A stretch of 64,000 nucleotides of DNA from assembly GCA_035651715.1 (NCBI GenBank), contig DASRFD010000053.1, forward strand, positions 10,666-74,665, read 5' to 3'. Made by a program: the position numbers and the translations under genes. The stretch comes from Nevskia sp035651715. Its GTDB lineage: Bacteria > Pseudomonadota > Gammaproteobacteria > Nevskiales > Nevskiaceae. The notes below the pieces were generated by a model. The model had not been told where the DNA came from and did not search any database. It saw only the letters and a program-made list of their open reading frames with translations. Of this stretch, positions 45,663 through 57,260 are shown one piece after another (position 1 is the first letter of the stretch; each line of letters begins with the position of its first letter).

Positions 45663-46124
45663 ATGGATCGCATCACCCGTCACCGCTGCATCGCCTTTGC
45701 CGCCGCCGCGGCCGCGTGGCTCGCCACAGGAAACGCCGCGGCCGACGCCGTTAGCGCGCTCGCATCCGCCGCGGGCGGCACGCCCGGCGCGCTCGCCTAC
45801 GCCACCGACAACGCCGCACTGGCGGCGCAGTGCTCGATCATGGTGATCGGGTTGCTGGCGATTACCGGCGCCTGCTTCGCCTGGCTGTTGTACCTGATGC
45901 TGACGGCGCCGCCGGAATGCGGGGAGCAGCCCCAGCCGCCGAAACCCGCAACCGCTGCGCCGGAATCGCCGGTCGACTCCGGCGACGCCCACGGCAGCCT
46001 GCTCTGGCTGCTGCCACCCGCGCCGCCGCCGCAGCCGCTGCTCCTGGGCGGCACCGCCACAAGCCTGCTGCTGCGCCTGCTCCGCCGCTGGATCGGCGCC
46101 CACCTCGGCACGGGGCCGATGTGA
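45663..46124 (+). CDS. Putative membrane protein of unknown function
   Basis: This 153-aa protein has an N-terminal signal-like stretch (about 9-27, ending TGNAAADA), a transmembrane helix (about 58-80, IMVIGLLAITGACFAWLLYLML) and a Pro/Ala-rich C-terminal part with a second hydrophobic patch. I do not recognise a family. A small hairpin (45630-45636 with 45643-45649) stands just before the ribosome-binding site AAGGAG and could modulate translation. The 240 bp upstream hold no other gene. The ECF sigma gene begins about 110 bp downstream on the same strand. Confidence 0.55.
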   Translation: MDRITRHRCIAFAAAAAAWLATGNAAADAVSALASAAGGTPGALAYATDNAALAAQCSIMVIGLLAITGACFAWLLYLMLTAPPECGEQPQPPKPATAAPESPVDSGDAHGSLLWLLPPAPPPQPLLLGGTATSLLLRLLRRWIGAHLGTGPM

Positions 46125-46237
46125 AGCGCCGCGGACTCCAACTGCGCGACCGGTCCTGGTCGCGGCGCACGCGCCGCCGGGCACGGTTTCTGCCAGAATC
46201 GGGCGTGCACCGGGTGGAGCAGGCCAGGGGGCTGCCG

Positions 46238-46828
46238 ATGCCGGACAGGGCCGCAGGGGAAGTTGCGCAAGCCAGCGATCTCGGCGCGCCCGCCGAGGTG
46301 CGCCAGGCCGCGCGCGAGCTGCTGCCGCTGTTCTACGACGAGGTGCGGCGCCTGGCCCAGCGGGAACGCCGCCGCGCCGGCGCCGCCCGGCACGGCGACG
46401 AAACCCTGCAGACCACCGCGCTGATCCACGAAGCCTACCTGCGCATGCGCGGCAGTGCCGGCTTCAACGACCATGCCCACTTCCTGCGCGCCGCGGCGGT
46501 GGCGATGCGCCACGTGCTGATCGACCACGCCCGCGAGCGCCTCGCCGGCAAGCGCGGCGGCGGCGTGCGCGCGCTGCCGCTGGAGCATGCCGAGGACGTC
46601 GGTATCCAGCCGGACGAGCAGCTGATCGAAGTGGACGCCGCCCTCGGCCGCCTGGCCCGGCTCAACCCGCGCCTGGCGCAGATCGTCGAATGCCGCTTCT
46701 TCGCCGGCTACGACGAGAACCAGACCGCCGAGGCGCTCGGCATCGCCGACCGCACCGTGCGCCGCGACTGGGTCAAGGCACGCGCCTGGCTGCGGGTCGA
46801 GCTGGGCCGCGGAGCGGCCGCGCCGTGA
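46238..46828 (+). CDS. ECF-type RNA polymerase sigma factor (kinase-associated group)
   Basis: This 196-aa sigma factor has region 2 (LLPLFYDEVRRLAQRERRR, LIHEAYLRMRGSAGFNDHAHFLRAAAVAMRHVLIDHARERLAGKRGGG) and region 4 (LARLNPRLAQIVECRFFAGYDENQTAEALGIADRTVRRDWVKARAWL). The pattern matches the TIGR02999/ECF43-like group, which in other genomes often neighbours Ser/Thr kinases. Such a kinase lies 0.9 kb away here, on the other strand. No anti-sigma gene is visible. The start at 46238 follows AGGGG; an in-frame GTG at 46205 could add 11 residues. Confidence 0.88.
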   Translation: MPDRAAGEVAQASDLGAPAEVRQAARELLPLFYDEVRRLAQRERRRAGAARHGDETLQTTALIHEAYLRMRGSAGFNDHAHFLRAAAVAMRHVLIDHARERLAGKRGGGVRALPLEHAEDVGIQPDEQLIEVDAALGRLARLNPRLAQIVECRFFAGYDENQTAEALGIADRTVRRDWVKARAWLRVELGRGAAAP

Positions 46829-46998
46829 AATGCACGCAACACCGTTTCATCCGAGCAGGCGGAACAAGCCTCGCCGACCCCCGGGCGCCGGCCCTCGCGG
46901 ACACGGCGCAGAAGCACATGGATGGCTTCATGCGGCATTGCCTCGCGCAATATTCGTCCAACCAATAACCAACGATACAAGCTCAGGAGATTCCATCC

Positions 46999-47544
46999 GT
47001 GTCCACTCTCGACCTGTTCGTCCAGATGCTTGAGAACGAGCCGGGTTGCCGCTCGACCAACCCCGGCTTCCCTCCCGTACTCAACTTCCCGCCCTACGCC
47101 GACACGCCGCGCCAGGCCGTTCCCCCGTATCAGACACGCCTGCTGATCAGTGCCAGCATGGACGCGGCGCGCGTCTACCAACTCGCACAATATTTGAAGG
47201 GCACGCTGAAGGACCTATTGCTCGAAGGCGCCGGCTACATCTTCATGGAGAGCGGCGCCTCGAAAATCCCGGAATCGGAGCTGTTCCGGATGATGGTTGA
47301 CCACTGGCCGCCGCCACCGCCATCCCACGTGGTGCGCCACCTCGAAAATCTCGTCAGCATGTACCTGGTCGAAGTGTGGCAAGGCGAGCAGATTCCTGGC
47401 CATCCAACCGGGCTCAAGAAATCGATCGAGCAAATCATCATGGGCGTGCTGGGGCATGGGGCGGATGGACCAACCGGTACAAATGGCCCGCACCTCAATG
47501 TCGTCATCCCTATCCCCCTGCCTCCTCGAAAAACCGAGACCTAG
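46999..47544 (+). CDS. Unknown protein between ECF sigma factor and kinase
   Basis: This 181-aa protein starts at GTG after a CAGGAGA ribosome-binding site. No signal peptide is seen. Segments include TRLLISASMDAARVYQLAQYLKGTLKDLLLEGAGYIFMESG and a PPPPP run near residue 104. The end carries DGPTGTNGPHLNVVIPIPLP. The GPxGxNGPHL motif recurs in the next small gene. The region is less G+C-rich than the chromosome around it. I recognise no family. Confidence 0.65.
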   Translation: MSTLDLFVQMLENEPGCRSTNPGFPPVLNFPPYADTPRQAVPPYQTRLLISASMDAARVYQLAQYLKGTLKDLLLEGAGYIFMESGASKIPESELFRMMVDHWPPPPPSHVVRHLENLVSMYLVEVWQGEQIPGHPTGLKKSIEQIIMGVLGHGADGPTGTNGPHLNVVIPIPLPPRKTET

Positions 47545-47636
47545 TTAGCTACGTCTATGTTCCCAGGGAGCCAAGATCGAACCCACATTCCGGCGGTGAT
47601 GCCGGAGTGTGGGGTCATACAAAACTGGGTAATCGA

Positions 47637-47769
47637 ATGAAAAATCGAAGCAAACTGGTTGCAATGCTATTCATTGCCGGACTCGCCAGCGCTGCACTAG
47701 CCGATGGGCCCGGCGGTTCTAACGGTCCTCATCTTGACCAACAGACATTGCCGTTAATCTTCGCCTTAC

Positions 47770-47789
<20 letters not shown>
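47637..47789 (+). CDS. 50-aa secreted peptide with DGPxGxNGPHL motif
   Basis: This small protein has a clear signal peptide (MKNRSKLVAMLFIAGLASAALA) and a mature part of about 28 residues, DGPGGSNGPHLDQQTLPLIF and a Leu/Ala/Gly tail. The DGPxGxNGPHL core matches the C-terminal part of the 46999 gene product. Its stop overlaps the end of the convergent kinase gene by 20 bases. It may be an exported peptide ligand or a truncated paralogue. The start region has no strong ribosome-binding site. Confidence 0.55.
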
Positions 47790-50781
<2,992 letters not shown>

Positions 50782-51049
50782 CGCGTTATCCCTTGGCCTG
50801 GGCGGGCGCTCCCTGGTGTTGGCGCCCGGCCCCGGCGGGCATCATCCGGCGGCGCGGGCACCGGGGCAAGCGCGCGAACAGGGGGCTGTCATTCACGGGC
50901 TTGGGGAAGGGGCGCGCTCCCGCCACGGCCGAAGCGGGCGGGCGACGCGGCGGGCGGAACGGCGCCGGTAGCCAGCATTACCGGCTCCACCTGCCCGGAT
51001 CGGCGATAATCACGCCCATCCCGATACCCCCTTGCTCCCGGAGCCTGCC

Positions 51050-52234
51050 ATGTCCACCGACCCCATCGTCATCGCCTCGATCGCCCGCACCCCCATGGGC
51101 GGCATGCTCGGCGTGTTCTCGCCGCTCAGCGCCAACCAGCTCGGCGCCGTCGCCATCAAGGCCGCGGTGGAGCGCGCCGGCCTGGGCGCCGCCGACATCG
51201 ACGAGGTCATCATGGGCAACGTGCTGATGGCCGGCCAGGGCCAGGCCCCGGCCCGCCAGGCGGCGCTGGGCGCCGGCCTGGACAAGGCGGTGCCCTGCAC
51301 CACTCTCAACAAGATGTGCGGCAGCGGCCTGAAGGCACTGATGTTCGCCCACGACCAGCTCAAGGCCGGGACCAACCGGGTGGTGCTCGCCGGCGGCATG
51401 GAGAGCATGACCAACGCTCCGCACCTGCTGCTGAAGGCTCGCGGCGGCTACCGCTATGGCCACGGCGAGCTGCTCGACCACATGGCGCTGGACGGCCTGG
51501 AAGACGCCTACGAGAAGCGCACGCCGATGGGCGTCTACGCCGAGCGCACCGCCGAGAAGTACGGCTTCACCCGCGCCCAGCAGGACGAGTTCGCCATCAC
51601 CTCGCTGACCCGCGCCCAGAAGGCCACCGCCGACGGCAGCTTCGCCTTCGAGATCGCCGGCGTGGAAGTGCCGGGCAAGGGCGGCGTGGAGAAGATCACC
51701 GCCGACGAGCAGCCCGGCAAGGCCAGGCCGGAGAAGATCCCGACCCTGAAGCCGGCCTTCAAGAAGGACGGCACCGTCACTGCCGCCAATGCCAGCTCCA
51801 TCTCCGACGGCGCCGCCGCGCTGGTCCTGATGACCCAGTCCGAGGCCGAGCGCCGCGGCATCAAGCCGCTGGCCCGCGTGCTCGGCCACGCCCAGCACTC
51901 GCGCACCCCCAGCGAGTTCACCATCGCCCCGGTCTACGCCATTGGCAAGCTGCTGGAGAAGCTGAACTGGACCGCCGCCAACGTCGATCTCTGGGAGATC
52001 AACGAGGCTTTCGCCGTCGTCACCATGGCGGCGATGAAGGAACACAAGCTGCCGCACGACAAGGTCAACATCCACGGCGGCGCCTGCGCCCTGGGCCACC
52101 CCATCGGCGCCTCCGGCGCGCGCCTGGTCACCACCCTGGTCAGCGCGCTGCGCAAGACCGGCGGCAAGCGCGGCATCGCCAGCCTGTGCATCGGCGGCGG
52201 CGAGGCGGTGGCGGTCGCGTTCGAGACGATCTGA
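51050..52234 (+). CDS. Acetyl-CoA acetyltransferase (thiolase)
   Basis: This 394-aa thiolase has the acylated Cys90 in LNKMCGSGLK, then NEAFAVVTMAA, GGACALGHPIGASGAR with the catalytic His, and the second Cys in SLCIGGGEAVAV. It condenses or cleaves acetoacetyl-CoA in PHB, mevalonate or fatty-acid pathways. The start at 51050 gives the family N-terminus (IVIASIARTPMGG). It is divergent from the kinase. The gap of 268 bp between them should hold both promoters; I see no clear box. The biosynthetic class (PhaA-like length) is favoured. Confidence 0.94.
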   Translation: MSTDPIVIASIARTPMGGMLGVFSPLSANQLGAVAIKAAVERAGLGAADIDEVIMGNVLMAGQGQAPARQAALGAGLDKAVPCTTLNKMCGSGLKALMFAHDQLKAGTNRVVLAGGMESMTNAPHLLLKARGGYRYGHGELLDHMALDGLEDAYEKRTPMGVYAERTAEKYGFTRAQQDEFAITSLTRAQKATADGSFAFEIAGVEVPGKGGVEKITADEQPGKARPEKIPTLKPAFKKDGTVTAANASSISDGAAALVLMTQSEAERRGIKPLARVLGHAQHSRTPSEFTIAPVYAIGKLLEKLNWTAANVDLWEINEAFAVVTMAAMKEHKLPHDKVNIHGGACALGHPIGASGARLVTTLVSALRKTGGKRGIASLCIGGGEAVAVAFETI

Positions 52235-52260
52235 GGCGGCGCCGGGGCTTCCTGCGGTTG

Positions 52261-52288
52261 GCCCCTCTCCTGCAGGCGGGAGAGGGGC
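52261..52288 (+). terminator. Hairpin after the thiolase gene
   Basis: The arms GCCCCTCTCC (52261-52270) and GGAGAGGGGC (52279-52288) pair perfectly around an 8-base spacer, shortly after the stop. No T run follows. A weaker relative of this hairpin (CTTCTCCC/GGGGAGAG) stands at 53223-53244 after the SLOG-like gene. Confidence 0.6.
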
Positions 52289-52443
52289 GCAGGCCCGCTG
52301 CGACAATCCACCGCGGAATTCCGTATCCTCTGCGCACTCCCAGTGTGAACGCGGTCAAGGAAGGACCGGGCCATGTCGCTCCACCCAGCGCAGCTGAGAA
52401 ATACATCGCATTCGCCGGTCGCCGCGACGGCTAGACTGCGCCG

Positions 52444-53205
52444 ATGCTGACACCCATCACCCGCGACGCCGGCACCGCCGCCAGCCGGTCGCGCATGCCC
52501 CTGGCCACCTGGCTGCGGGTGCTCGCCGGGCGCGGCGACAGCGAACTGCTGCTCGGCGGCACCGGCCATCTGCTGCTCAGCCCGGAAGAAGAGCACAACG
52601 TGGCCAGGCAGCTGCGCGGCGGCGTCCTGCCGCGGCTGTTTCCCGAGGGCGGCTTCGCCCAGGTCTGCCTGCTCACCGGCTTGGCCCCGGGGGCGGACCT
52701 GCTGCTGGCGCGGGTGCTCAGCGGCTGGCTGCTGGAGCGCGACATCCCGTTCCGCATGGTCGGCCTGCTGCCGGTGCCGCCGGAAAACCTGCTGGAGGAC
52801 TGGCTCGACAGCCTGCCCGAAGTCGACGAGACCCATGCCGCCGGACAGCGCCAGCAGCGGCGCGAGCAGATCGAGGGCACCCTGGCCTCCTGCGAAACCA
52901 TCGTCGACCTGATGCCGCCGGGCAGCGGCGACGCCGACCTGGCGAACCAGGCCTTCCGCGAGCGCCAGTACCGCCTGCTTGCCGCCTGCCTGGCGCAGCG
53001 CTCGGACATCCTGATCGCCATCCTGCGCCAGCAGAACCTGCTGCGCCCGGGCGGCACCGCCGAGGTGGTGGACTGGCGCCGCAACCCGCTCCATATTCCC
53101 GCCGAATTCTGCACCGACCCGCCGCCTCCGCCGGACGGCGCGGGCCACCGGCTGATCGTGATCGACCCGGCCGTCGATTACACTGCGGCCGGGGATGGCG
53201 GATGA
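52444..53205 (+). CDS. SLOG-like (Smf/DprA-LOG fold) protein next to a cyclase gene
   Basis: This 253-aa soluble protein has the hallmarks of a SLOG-type Rossmann domain. An early strand LLLGGTGHLLL is followed by QVCLLTGLAPGADLLLARVLSGWLL (TGLAPGAD at residues 78-85, the typical SGLAxGAD loop) and FRMVGLLPVPPENLLEDWL (the family's LPxPxExxxxDW region). The C-terminal part has a variable core (ILIAILRQQNLLRPGGTAEVVDW). SLOG domains are thought to bind or process nucleotide-derived ligands in signalling and conflict systems. The next gene encodes a TPR-cyclase. The fold call is by motif only. Confidence 0.65.
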   Translation: MLTPITRDAGTAASRSRMPLATWLRVLAGRGDSELLLGGTGHLLLSPEEEHNVARQLRGGVLPRLFPEGGFAQVCLLTGLAPGADLLLARVLSGWLLERDIPFRMVGLLPVPPENLLEDWLDSLPEVDETHAAGQRQQRREQIEGTLASCETIVDLMPPGSGDADLANQAFRERQYRLLAACLAQRSDILIAILRQQNLLRPGGTAEVVDWRRNPLHIPAEFCTDPPPPPDGAGHRLIVIDPAVDYTAAGDGG

Positions 53206-53300
53206 GCTGAAGGATTTCATCCCTTCTCCCGGATGTGGGGAGAGGACCTGAGGCGGGGGCCGGGCGCCCGGTCCGTCGCCAGAGGCAAGCGGGGGGCATC

Positions 53301-55103
53301 ATGGGGCACAGCGACAACACTGCCGAGGCTTTCGCGGCACGCGCCGAAGAGGCCCTGCGCGCCGGCAATTACCTGCTGTGCTACGACCTGGTGGACCAGG
53401 CGCAGCGGCTCGGCCTGCACACCCGCCGCCTCGACTATCTCTCCCTCCTGGCCCTGGCCAATGCCGGCAGCACCGAGTTCGCCTGGCGCCGCTACCGCGG
53501 GCTGGGGCTGCGCGAGGAGGAGATCGACGAGGACTGGCTGGCGCTGCAGGGCCGCCTGCTCAAGGACCTGGCCCTGGCCGGCGGCGAGCGCCGCGACTTC
53601 CTCGCCGCGGCCGAAGCCTACCTCGCCGCCTTCCGCCAGACCGGCGGCTACTTCACCGCGATCAACGCCGCCAGCATGTTCCTGCTGGCCGGCGACACCG
53701 ACGCCTCGCACCGCCTGGCCCGCGAAGTGCTGGCCCTGGCCGCCGGCACCGCGCCGGCCGACGATACCGATCATTACTACCTGCGCGCCAGCGAAGCCGA
53801 GGCGGCGCTGCTGCTGGGCGACGCCGCCCGCTGCCGCCGCAGCCTGCGCGAGGCCGACGCGCTGGCGCTCGGCAACGTCCACGCCCGCAGCCGCACCCGC
53901 CAGCAGCTGCGCCTGATCTGCCGCCACCTGCGCATCGACGACGAGTTCTCCGCCCTGCTCGGCCTGCCGGCGCTGTTCTACATCGAACGCGGCGCGGCGG
54001 AAATCCCGCTGGCCTTCGGCGCCGACCGCACCGCGCCCGCCGCCCACGGCCTGGACCCGGCGTCTTGCGCCGGCGCCCGCGTCCACGCCCCGCTGCTGCA
54101 ACCGGCCGACCTCTGCGCCGCCGAATACTTCCTGGCCCGCGGCGCGCGCCTGAGCCTGGTGCTGCCGGCGGCGCGCAAGCCGCTGATCGAACGCTGGCAG
54201 CAGCGCTTCGGCGCCGGCTGGGCGATGCGCCTGGCGCGCTGCCTGGAGCAGGTGGGCGAGATCACCGCGGCGCAGGGCTTCCTCGAGGACGAGCAGGACT
54301 GGGCCGGCGGCCATGTCGCCGCCATGGCCCAGGGCCTGGCCCGGCTCAGCGCGCAGCGCCTCGGCAGCCCCTGCCGCCGCGTCGCGCTGGCCGCCGCCGC
54401 CAACCCGCCGGGCTACTGGCTCAACGCCGAAGGCGACTGCGGCGGCGCGGCGGCGCTGCCGCCGCCCCGGCCGGCGCAGCAGGCGGGCGCCGTGCCGCGC
54501 CGCTCGGTGGGCCTGATCTTCGCCGACATCGCCGGCTTCCGCCGCCTGCGCGACGAGGACATGCCGCACTTCTGGTCGCTGGTGATGGGTGGCCTGGCGC
54601 GCATCGTCGACCAGCATGGCGGCAAGGTGCTGTTCCGCCACACCTGGGGCGACGCCCTCAACGTCGTCACCGAGGACGCCGCCACCGCCGCCGACATCGC
54701 CATCGCGGTGCAGGGCTGCATCGAAGACATCCGGCGCCAGGAGAGCGGCACGCTCGCCGGGATCGAGCTGCGCCTTGCCGCCCACTTCGCCCCCGCCTTC
54801 GCCGGCCATGACCCGGTGGAGAAGGTCGACAACTACTACGGCTCGCAGCTGTCCTTCACCGCCCGCATCGAGCCCGTCACCCCGCCCGGCATGATCTTCG
54901 TCACCGAAGCCTTCGCCGCCCGCCTGGCCCTGGAAGCCCCCGAGCGCTTCAGCGCCGAGTACGCCGGGGAAGTCGAGCTGGCCAAGCATTTCGGCAAGTA
55001 CCGCCTGTTCAGCCTGCATTCGGCGGAGCGGCGGCGCAGCGCGCGGCTGCAGCTGGCCGGGGGCACGGAGGCGGGGGCGCGGCCATTGCCTAAATCCGCC
55101 TGA
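53301..55103 (+). CDS. TPR-like protein with C-terminal class III nucleotide cyclase domain
   Basis: This 600-aa protein has an N-terminal helical region (about 1-200) with GGYFTAINAASMFLLAGD, like the TPR domain of MAP3K-type/TRAF-binding proteins. The middle part is unknown (about 220-380). A class III cyclase domain lies at about 400-590. Metal-binding Asp409 is in FADIAGF and Asp451 in HTWGDALNVV; Arg522 is in the TARIEPVTPPG stretch. The usual catalytic Asn is Ser518 here, though relatives with a similar ARIEPITPPG segment also seem to lack it. The product could be cAMP or cGMP, and activity is not certain. The SLOG-like gene is 96 bp upstream. The start at 53301 follows a purine-rich GGGGGG site. 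Confidence 0.88.
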   Translation: MGHSDNTAEAFAARAEEALRAGNYLLCYDLVDQAQRLGLHTRRLDYLSLLALANAGSTEFAWRRYRGLGLREEEIDEDWLALQGRLLKDLALAGGERRDFLAAAEAYLAAFRQTGGYFTAINAASMFLLAGDTDASHRLAREVLALAAGTAPADDTDHYYLRASEAEAALLLGDAARCRRSLREADALALGNVHARSRTRQQLRLICRHLRIDDEFSALLGLPALFYIERGAAEIPLAFGADRTAPAAHGLDPASCAGARVHAPLLQPADLCAAEYFLARGARLSLVLPAARKPLIERWQQRFGAGWAMRLARCLEQVGEITAAQGFLEDEQDWAGGHVAAMAQGLARLSAQRLGSPCRRVALAAAANPPGYWLNAEGDCGGAAALPPPRPAQQAGAVPRRSVGLIFADIAGFRRLRDEDMPHFWSLVMGGLARIVDQHGGKVLFRHTWGDALNVVTEDAATAADIAIAVQGCIEDIRRQESGTLAGIELRLAAHFAPAFAGHDPVEKVDNYYGSQLSFTARIEPVTPPGMIFVTEAFAARLALEAPERFSAEYAGEVELAKHFGKYRLFSLHSAERRRSARLQLAGGTEAGARPLPKSA

Positions 55104-55123
55104 TCCAAACCCGAGGGAACGAT

Positions 55124-55666
55124 ATGAACGCACAACAGACCGCAACCCTGATCATCCGGCTGCTCGGCCTGTTCTGGTTCATCGCCGTGCTCGGCCAGAT
55201 CGGCGCCGTGACCATGGTGCTGGGCAACGGCCTGCCGCGGGCCAGCACCGCCTACTACCTGCTGCTGTTCGGGGTGCAGCTCTGCGGCAGCGGCCTGCTA
55301 TGGCTGTGGCCGGCAAGCCTCGCCGCCAGACTGCTGCCCTCCGCCTTCTCCGGGCAGCCCCGCCCGTCCTCCAGCCCCCGGCAGTGGCAGACCATCGGCG
55401 TAGTGTGCATCGGCTTGTGGACCTTGGCGGCGGCCCTGCCCGAAACAGTCCGCTGGCTGATCCTGTGGCGCGCCGCGGCCAATGCGGACCTCTCCAACGC
55501 CTTCGGTCCCGGGCAGCAGGCCGGCGTGGGCAGCACGGTGGCGCGGATCGCCATCGGCCTCTGGCTCACGCTCGGCGGCAAGGGCATTTCCGCCGCGTTG
55601 TTCCGGGTGCGCACCGCCGGGCTCGGCCTCGGCCGGGCGGAAGCCGGCGAAGACCGTCCCGGCTGA
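55124..55666 (+). CDS. Putative membrane protein of unknown function
   Basis: This 180-aa protein has four predicted helices: about 8-33, 42-62, 86-112 and 138-160. The N-terminus is MNAQQTATLIIRLLGLFWF. It starts 21 bases after the cyclase stop, behind GAGGGA, so it may be co-transcribed with the cyclase gene. No family is recognised. It could be a membrane effector or an unrelated neighbour. Confidence 0.65.
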   Translation: MNAQQTATLIIRLLGLFWFIAVLGQIGAVTMVLGNGLPRASTAYYLLLFGVQLCGSGLLWLWPASLAARLLPSAFSGQPRPSSSPRQWQTIGVVCIGLWTLAAALPETVRWLILWRAAANADLSNAFGPGQQAGVGSTVARIAIGLWLTLGGKGISAALFRVRTAGLGLGRAEAGEDRPG

Positions 55667-55720
55667 GCCCGCGGTCCCGCGCGGGTTTATGATGGCCGGA
55701 CGCTTCTTTTCGAGACGAGC

Positions 55721-56263
55721 ATGAGCCTGGGCATCGCCGTACTGACCGTATCCGACACCCGCACCCTGGACGACGACAAGTCCGGCAAGCTGCTGGCGGA
55801 GCGCATCGAGGCCGCCGGCCACCGGCTGGCGGCGCGGGTGATCTGCAGCGACGACCGCTTCCGCATCCGCGCCCAGCTCAGCAACTGGCTGATCACCGAG
55901 GGCATCGACGCCATCATCACCACCGGCGGCACCGGCCTCACCGGCCGCGACCTGGTGCCGGAAGCGGTGCGGCCGCTGCTGGAGCGCGTGACCGACGGCT
56001 TCGGCGAGCTGTTCCGCTGGCTCTCCTATGAGGACATCGGGCCTTCCGCGATCCAGTCGCGCGCGCTGGCCGGAAGCGCCAACGGCCGCCTCGTGTTCTG
56101 CCTGCCCGGCTCGCGCGGCGCCTGCGAACTGGCCTGGGACAAGATCATCGGACCGCAACTCGACGCGGACACGCGGCCGTGCAACCTGGCGGAACTGTTG
56201 CCGCGGCTGCGCGAGCCGGCGGACAGGCCGGCGACGGGGCCGCACAAGTCACGGCGGGATTGA
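55721..56263 (+). CDS. moaB: Molybdenum cofactor biosynthesis protein MoaB
   Basis: This 180-aa protein of the MoaB/MogA fold has IAVLTVSDTRTLDDDKSGKLL at the start, then DAIITTGGTGLTGRDLVPEAV and the GSRGACELAWDKIIGPQLD ending. It probably adenylylates molybdopterin before molybdenum insertion. The Mo-dependent formate dehydrogenase genes lie 4 kb away. It is set off from the upstream gene by 54 bp. Confidence 0.94.
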   Translation: MSLGIAVLTVSDTRTLDDDKSGKLLAERIEAAGHRLAARVICSDDRFRIRAQLSNWLITEGIDAIITTGGTGLTGRDLVPEAVRPLLERVTDGFGELFRWLSYEDIGPSAIQSRALAGSANGRLVFCLPGSRGACELAWDKIIGPQLDADTRPCNLAELLPRLREPADRPATGPHKSRRD

Positions 56264-56365
56264 ACTCAGCCGACGACTCACACAGTCGCCATCTACGCCC
56301 GCTGAAGAAATCGTATTGCTGCGCCTATTCCGACTCAAGCAACGGCGTCACAAGGTCTAGGGCTC

Positions 56366-56662
56366 GTGCAAGCCTTCTACTCAATGGTGTGCGGCGTTGT
56401 CATCTTCATTATATGGACGCACAACCCGCTTATGAGCGTTCGCGCATGCGGGCTTTTCTCGCTGCTCCTCGCCGGTTACTGGCTGTACTCCGGACGCATA
56501 CCCTTTCTCTTCAACCAACGTCATGTGGGCGACATCACCGGCCCTGCTGCCGTACTGTTGTGCATCGCCGGCATCTGCCTTGGAGCCTTTCTTCTCGTCT
56601 ATCCGGAGCCGATACTCCCCCACTTCAGTGCGACTGTGGAATACCGTCCCTGGCGCAAATGA
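56366..56662 (+). CDS. Small membrane protein of unknown function
   Basis: This 98-aa protein opens at GTG (alternative ATG at 56384). It has three hydrophobic stretches (about 5-18, 26-42 and 61-80) and ends with a polar tail, TVEYRPWRK. I recognise no family. Base composition here is slightly less G+C-rich than the surroundings. A REP-like palindrome follows. Confidence 0.5.
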   Translation: MQAFYSMVCGVVIFIIWTHNPLMSVRACGLFSLLLAGYWLYSGRIPFLFNQRHVGDITGPAAVLLCIAGICLGAFLLVYPEPILPHFSATVEYRPWRK

Positions 56663-56711
56663 GCGAACGTAGAATGAATGGAACGAAGTGAAAATCCGGG
56701 CTGTAGCAAGT

Positions 56712-56783
56712 AGGATGCGCTGAACGAAGTGAAGCGCATCGTTCACCGCGAACGATGCGCTTCGCCGACGCTCAGCACATCCT
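56712..56783. repeat. REP-like long imperfect palindrome
   Basis: The left arm (56712-56744) and right arm (56750-56783) of 33-34 bases pair with few mismatches around the 5-base loop ACCGC. The arms hold AGGATGCGCT...GCGCATCGTTC and its inverse. This looks like an interspersed extragenic palindrome, a family usually present in many copies. Confidence 0.8.
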
Positions 56784-56854
56784 GCGACTTCAACAAATCG
56801 GAATGCGCGAGGCGCATTCTCCCGCACCACATACCCATCCGCGCCGAGACTCCC

Positions 56855-57256
56855 ATGATCGACACCCTCGCCACCTGGCATCGCATCCTCAAGAACAAGG
56901 ACGTCGCCGGCCTCAGGGACCTGCTGGCCGAGGACGCCGTGTTCCATTCGCCGGTGGTGCACACGCCGCAGGCAGGCCGGGCCAAGGCGACGATGTACCT
57001 GGCCGGCGCCTTCCAGGTGCTGTCCAACGACAGCTTCCGCTACGTGCGCGAGATCGTCGGCCCGCGCGACGCGCTGCTGGAATTCATGGTCGAGATCGAC
57101 GGCATCGCGATCAACGGCGTCGACCTGATCCGCTGGAACGAGGACGGCCGCATCGTCGACTTCAAGGTGATGCTGCGCCCGCTCAAGGCCATCAACCTGA
57201 TCCACCAGAAGATGGGCGCGCTGCTGGAAGCGATGAAGCCCAGGCAGCCGGGCTGA
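56855..57256 (+). CDS. SnoaL/NTF2-like fold protein
   Basis: This 133-aa protein starts MIDTLATWHRILKNKDVAGLRDLLAEDAVFHSPVVHTPQAGRA, the usual opening helices and first strand of NTF2-like/SnoaL domains. Strands ending LEFMVEIDGIAINGVDLIRWNEDGRIVDFKVMLRP follow. The family forms a cone-shaped pocket; function ranges from isomerase to structural. The start at 56855 is chosen for the family N-terminus. The ABM gene starts 4 bp after the stop, so the two are probably in one operon with the cupin. Confidence 0.88.
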   Translation: MIDTLATWHRILKNKDVAGLRDLLAEDAVFHSPVVHTPQAGRAKATMYLAGAFQVLSNDSFRYVREIVGPRDALLEFMVEIDGIAINGVDLIRWNEDGRIVDFKVMLRPLKAINLIHQKMGALLEAMKPRQPG

Positions 57257-57260
57257 GCGG

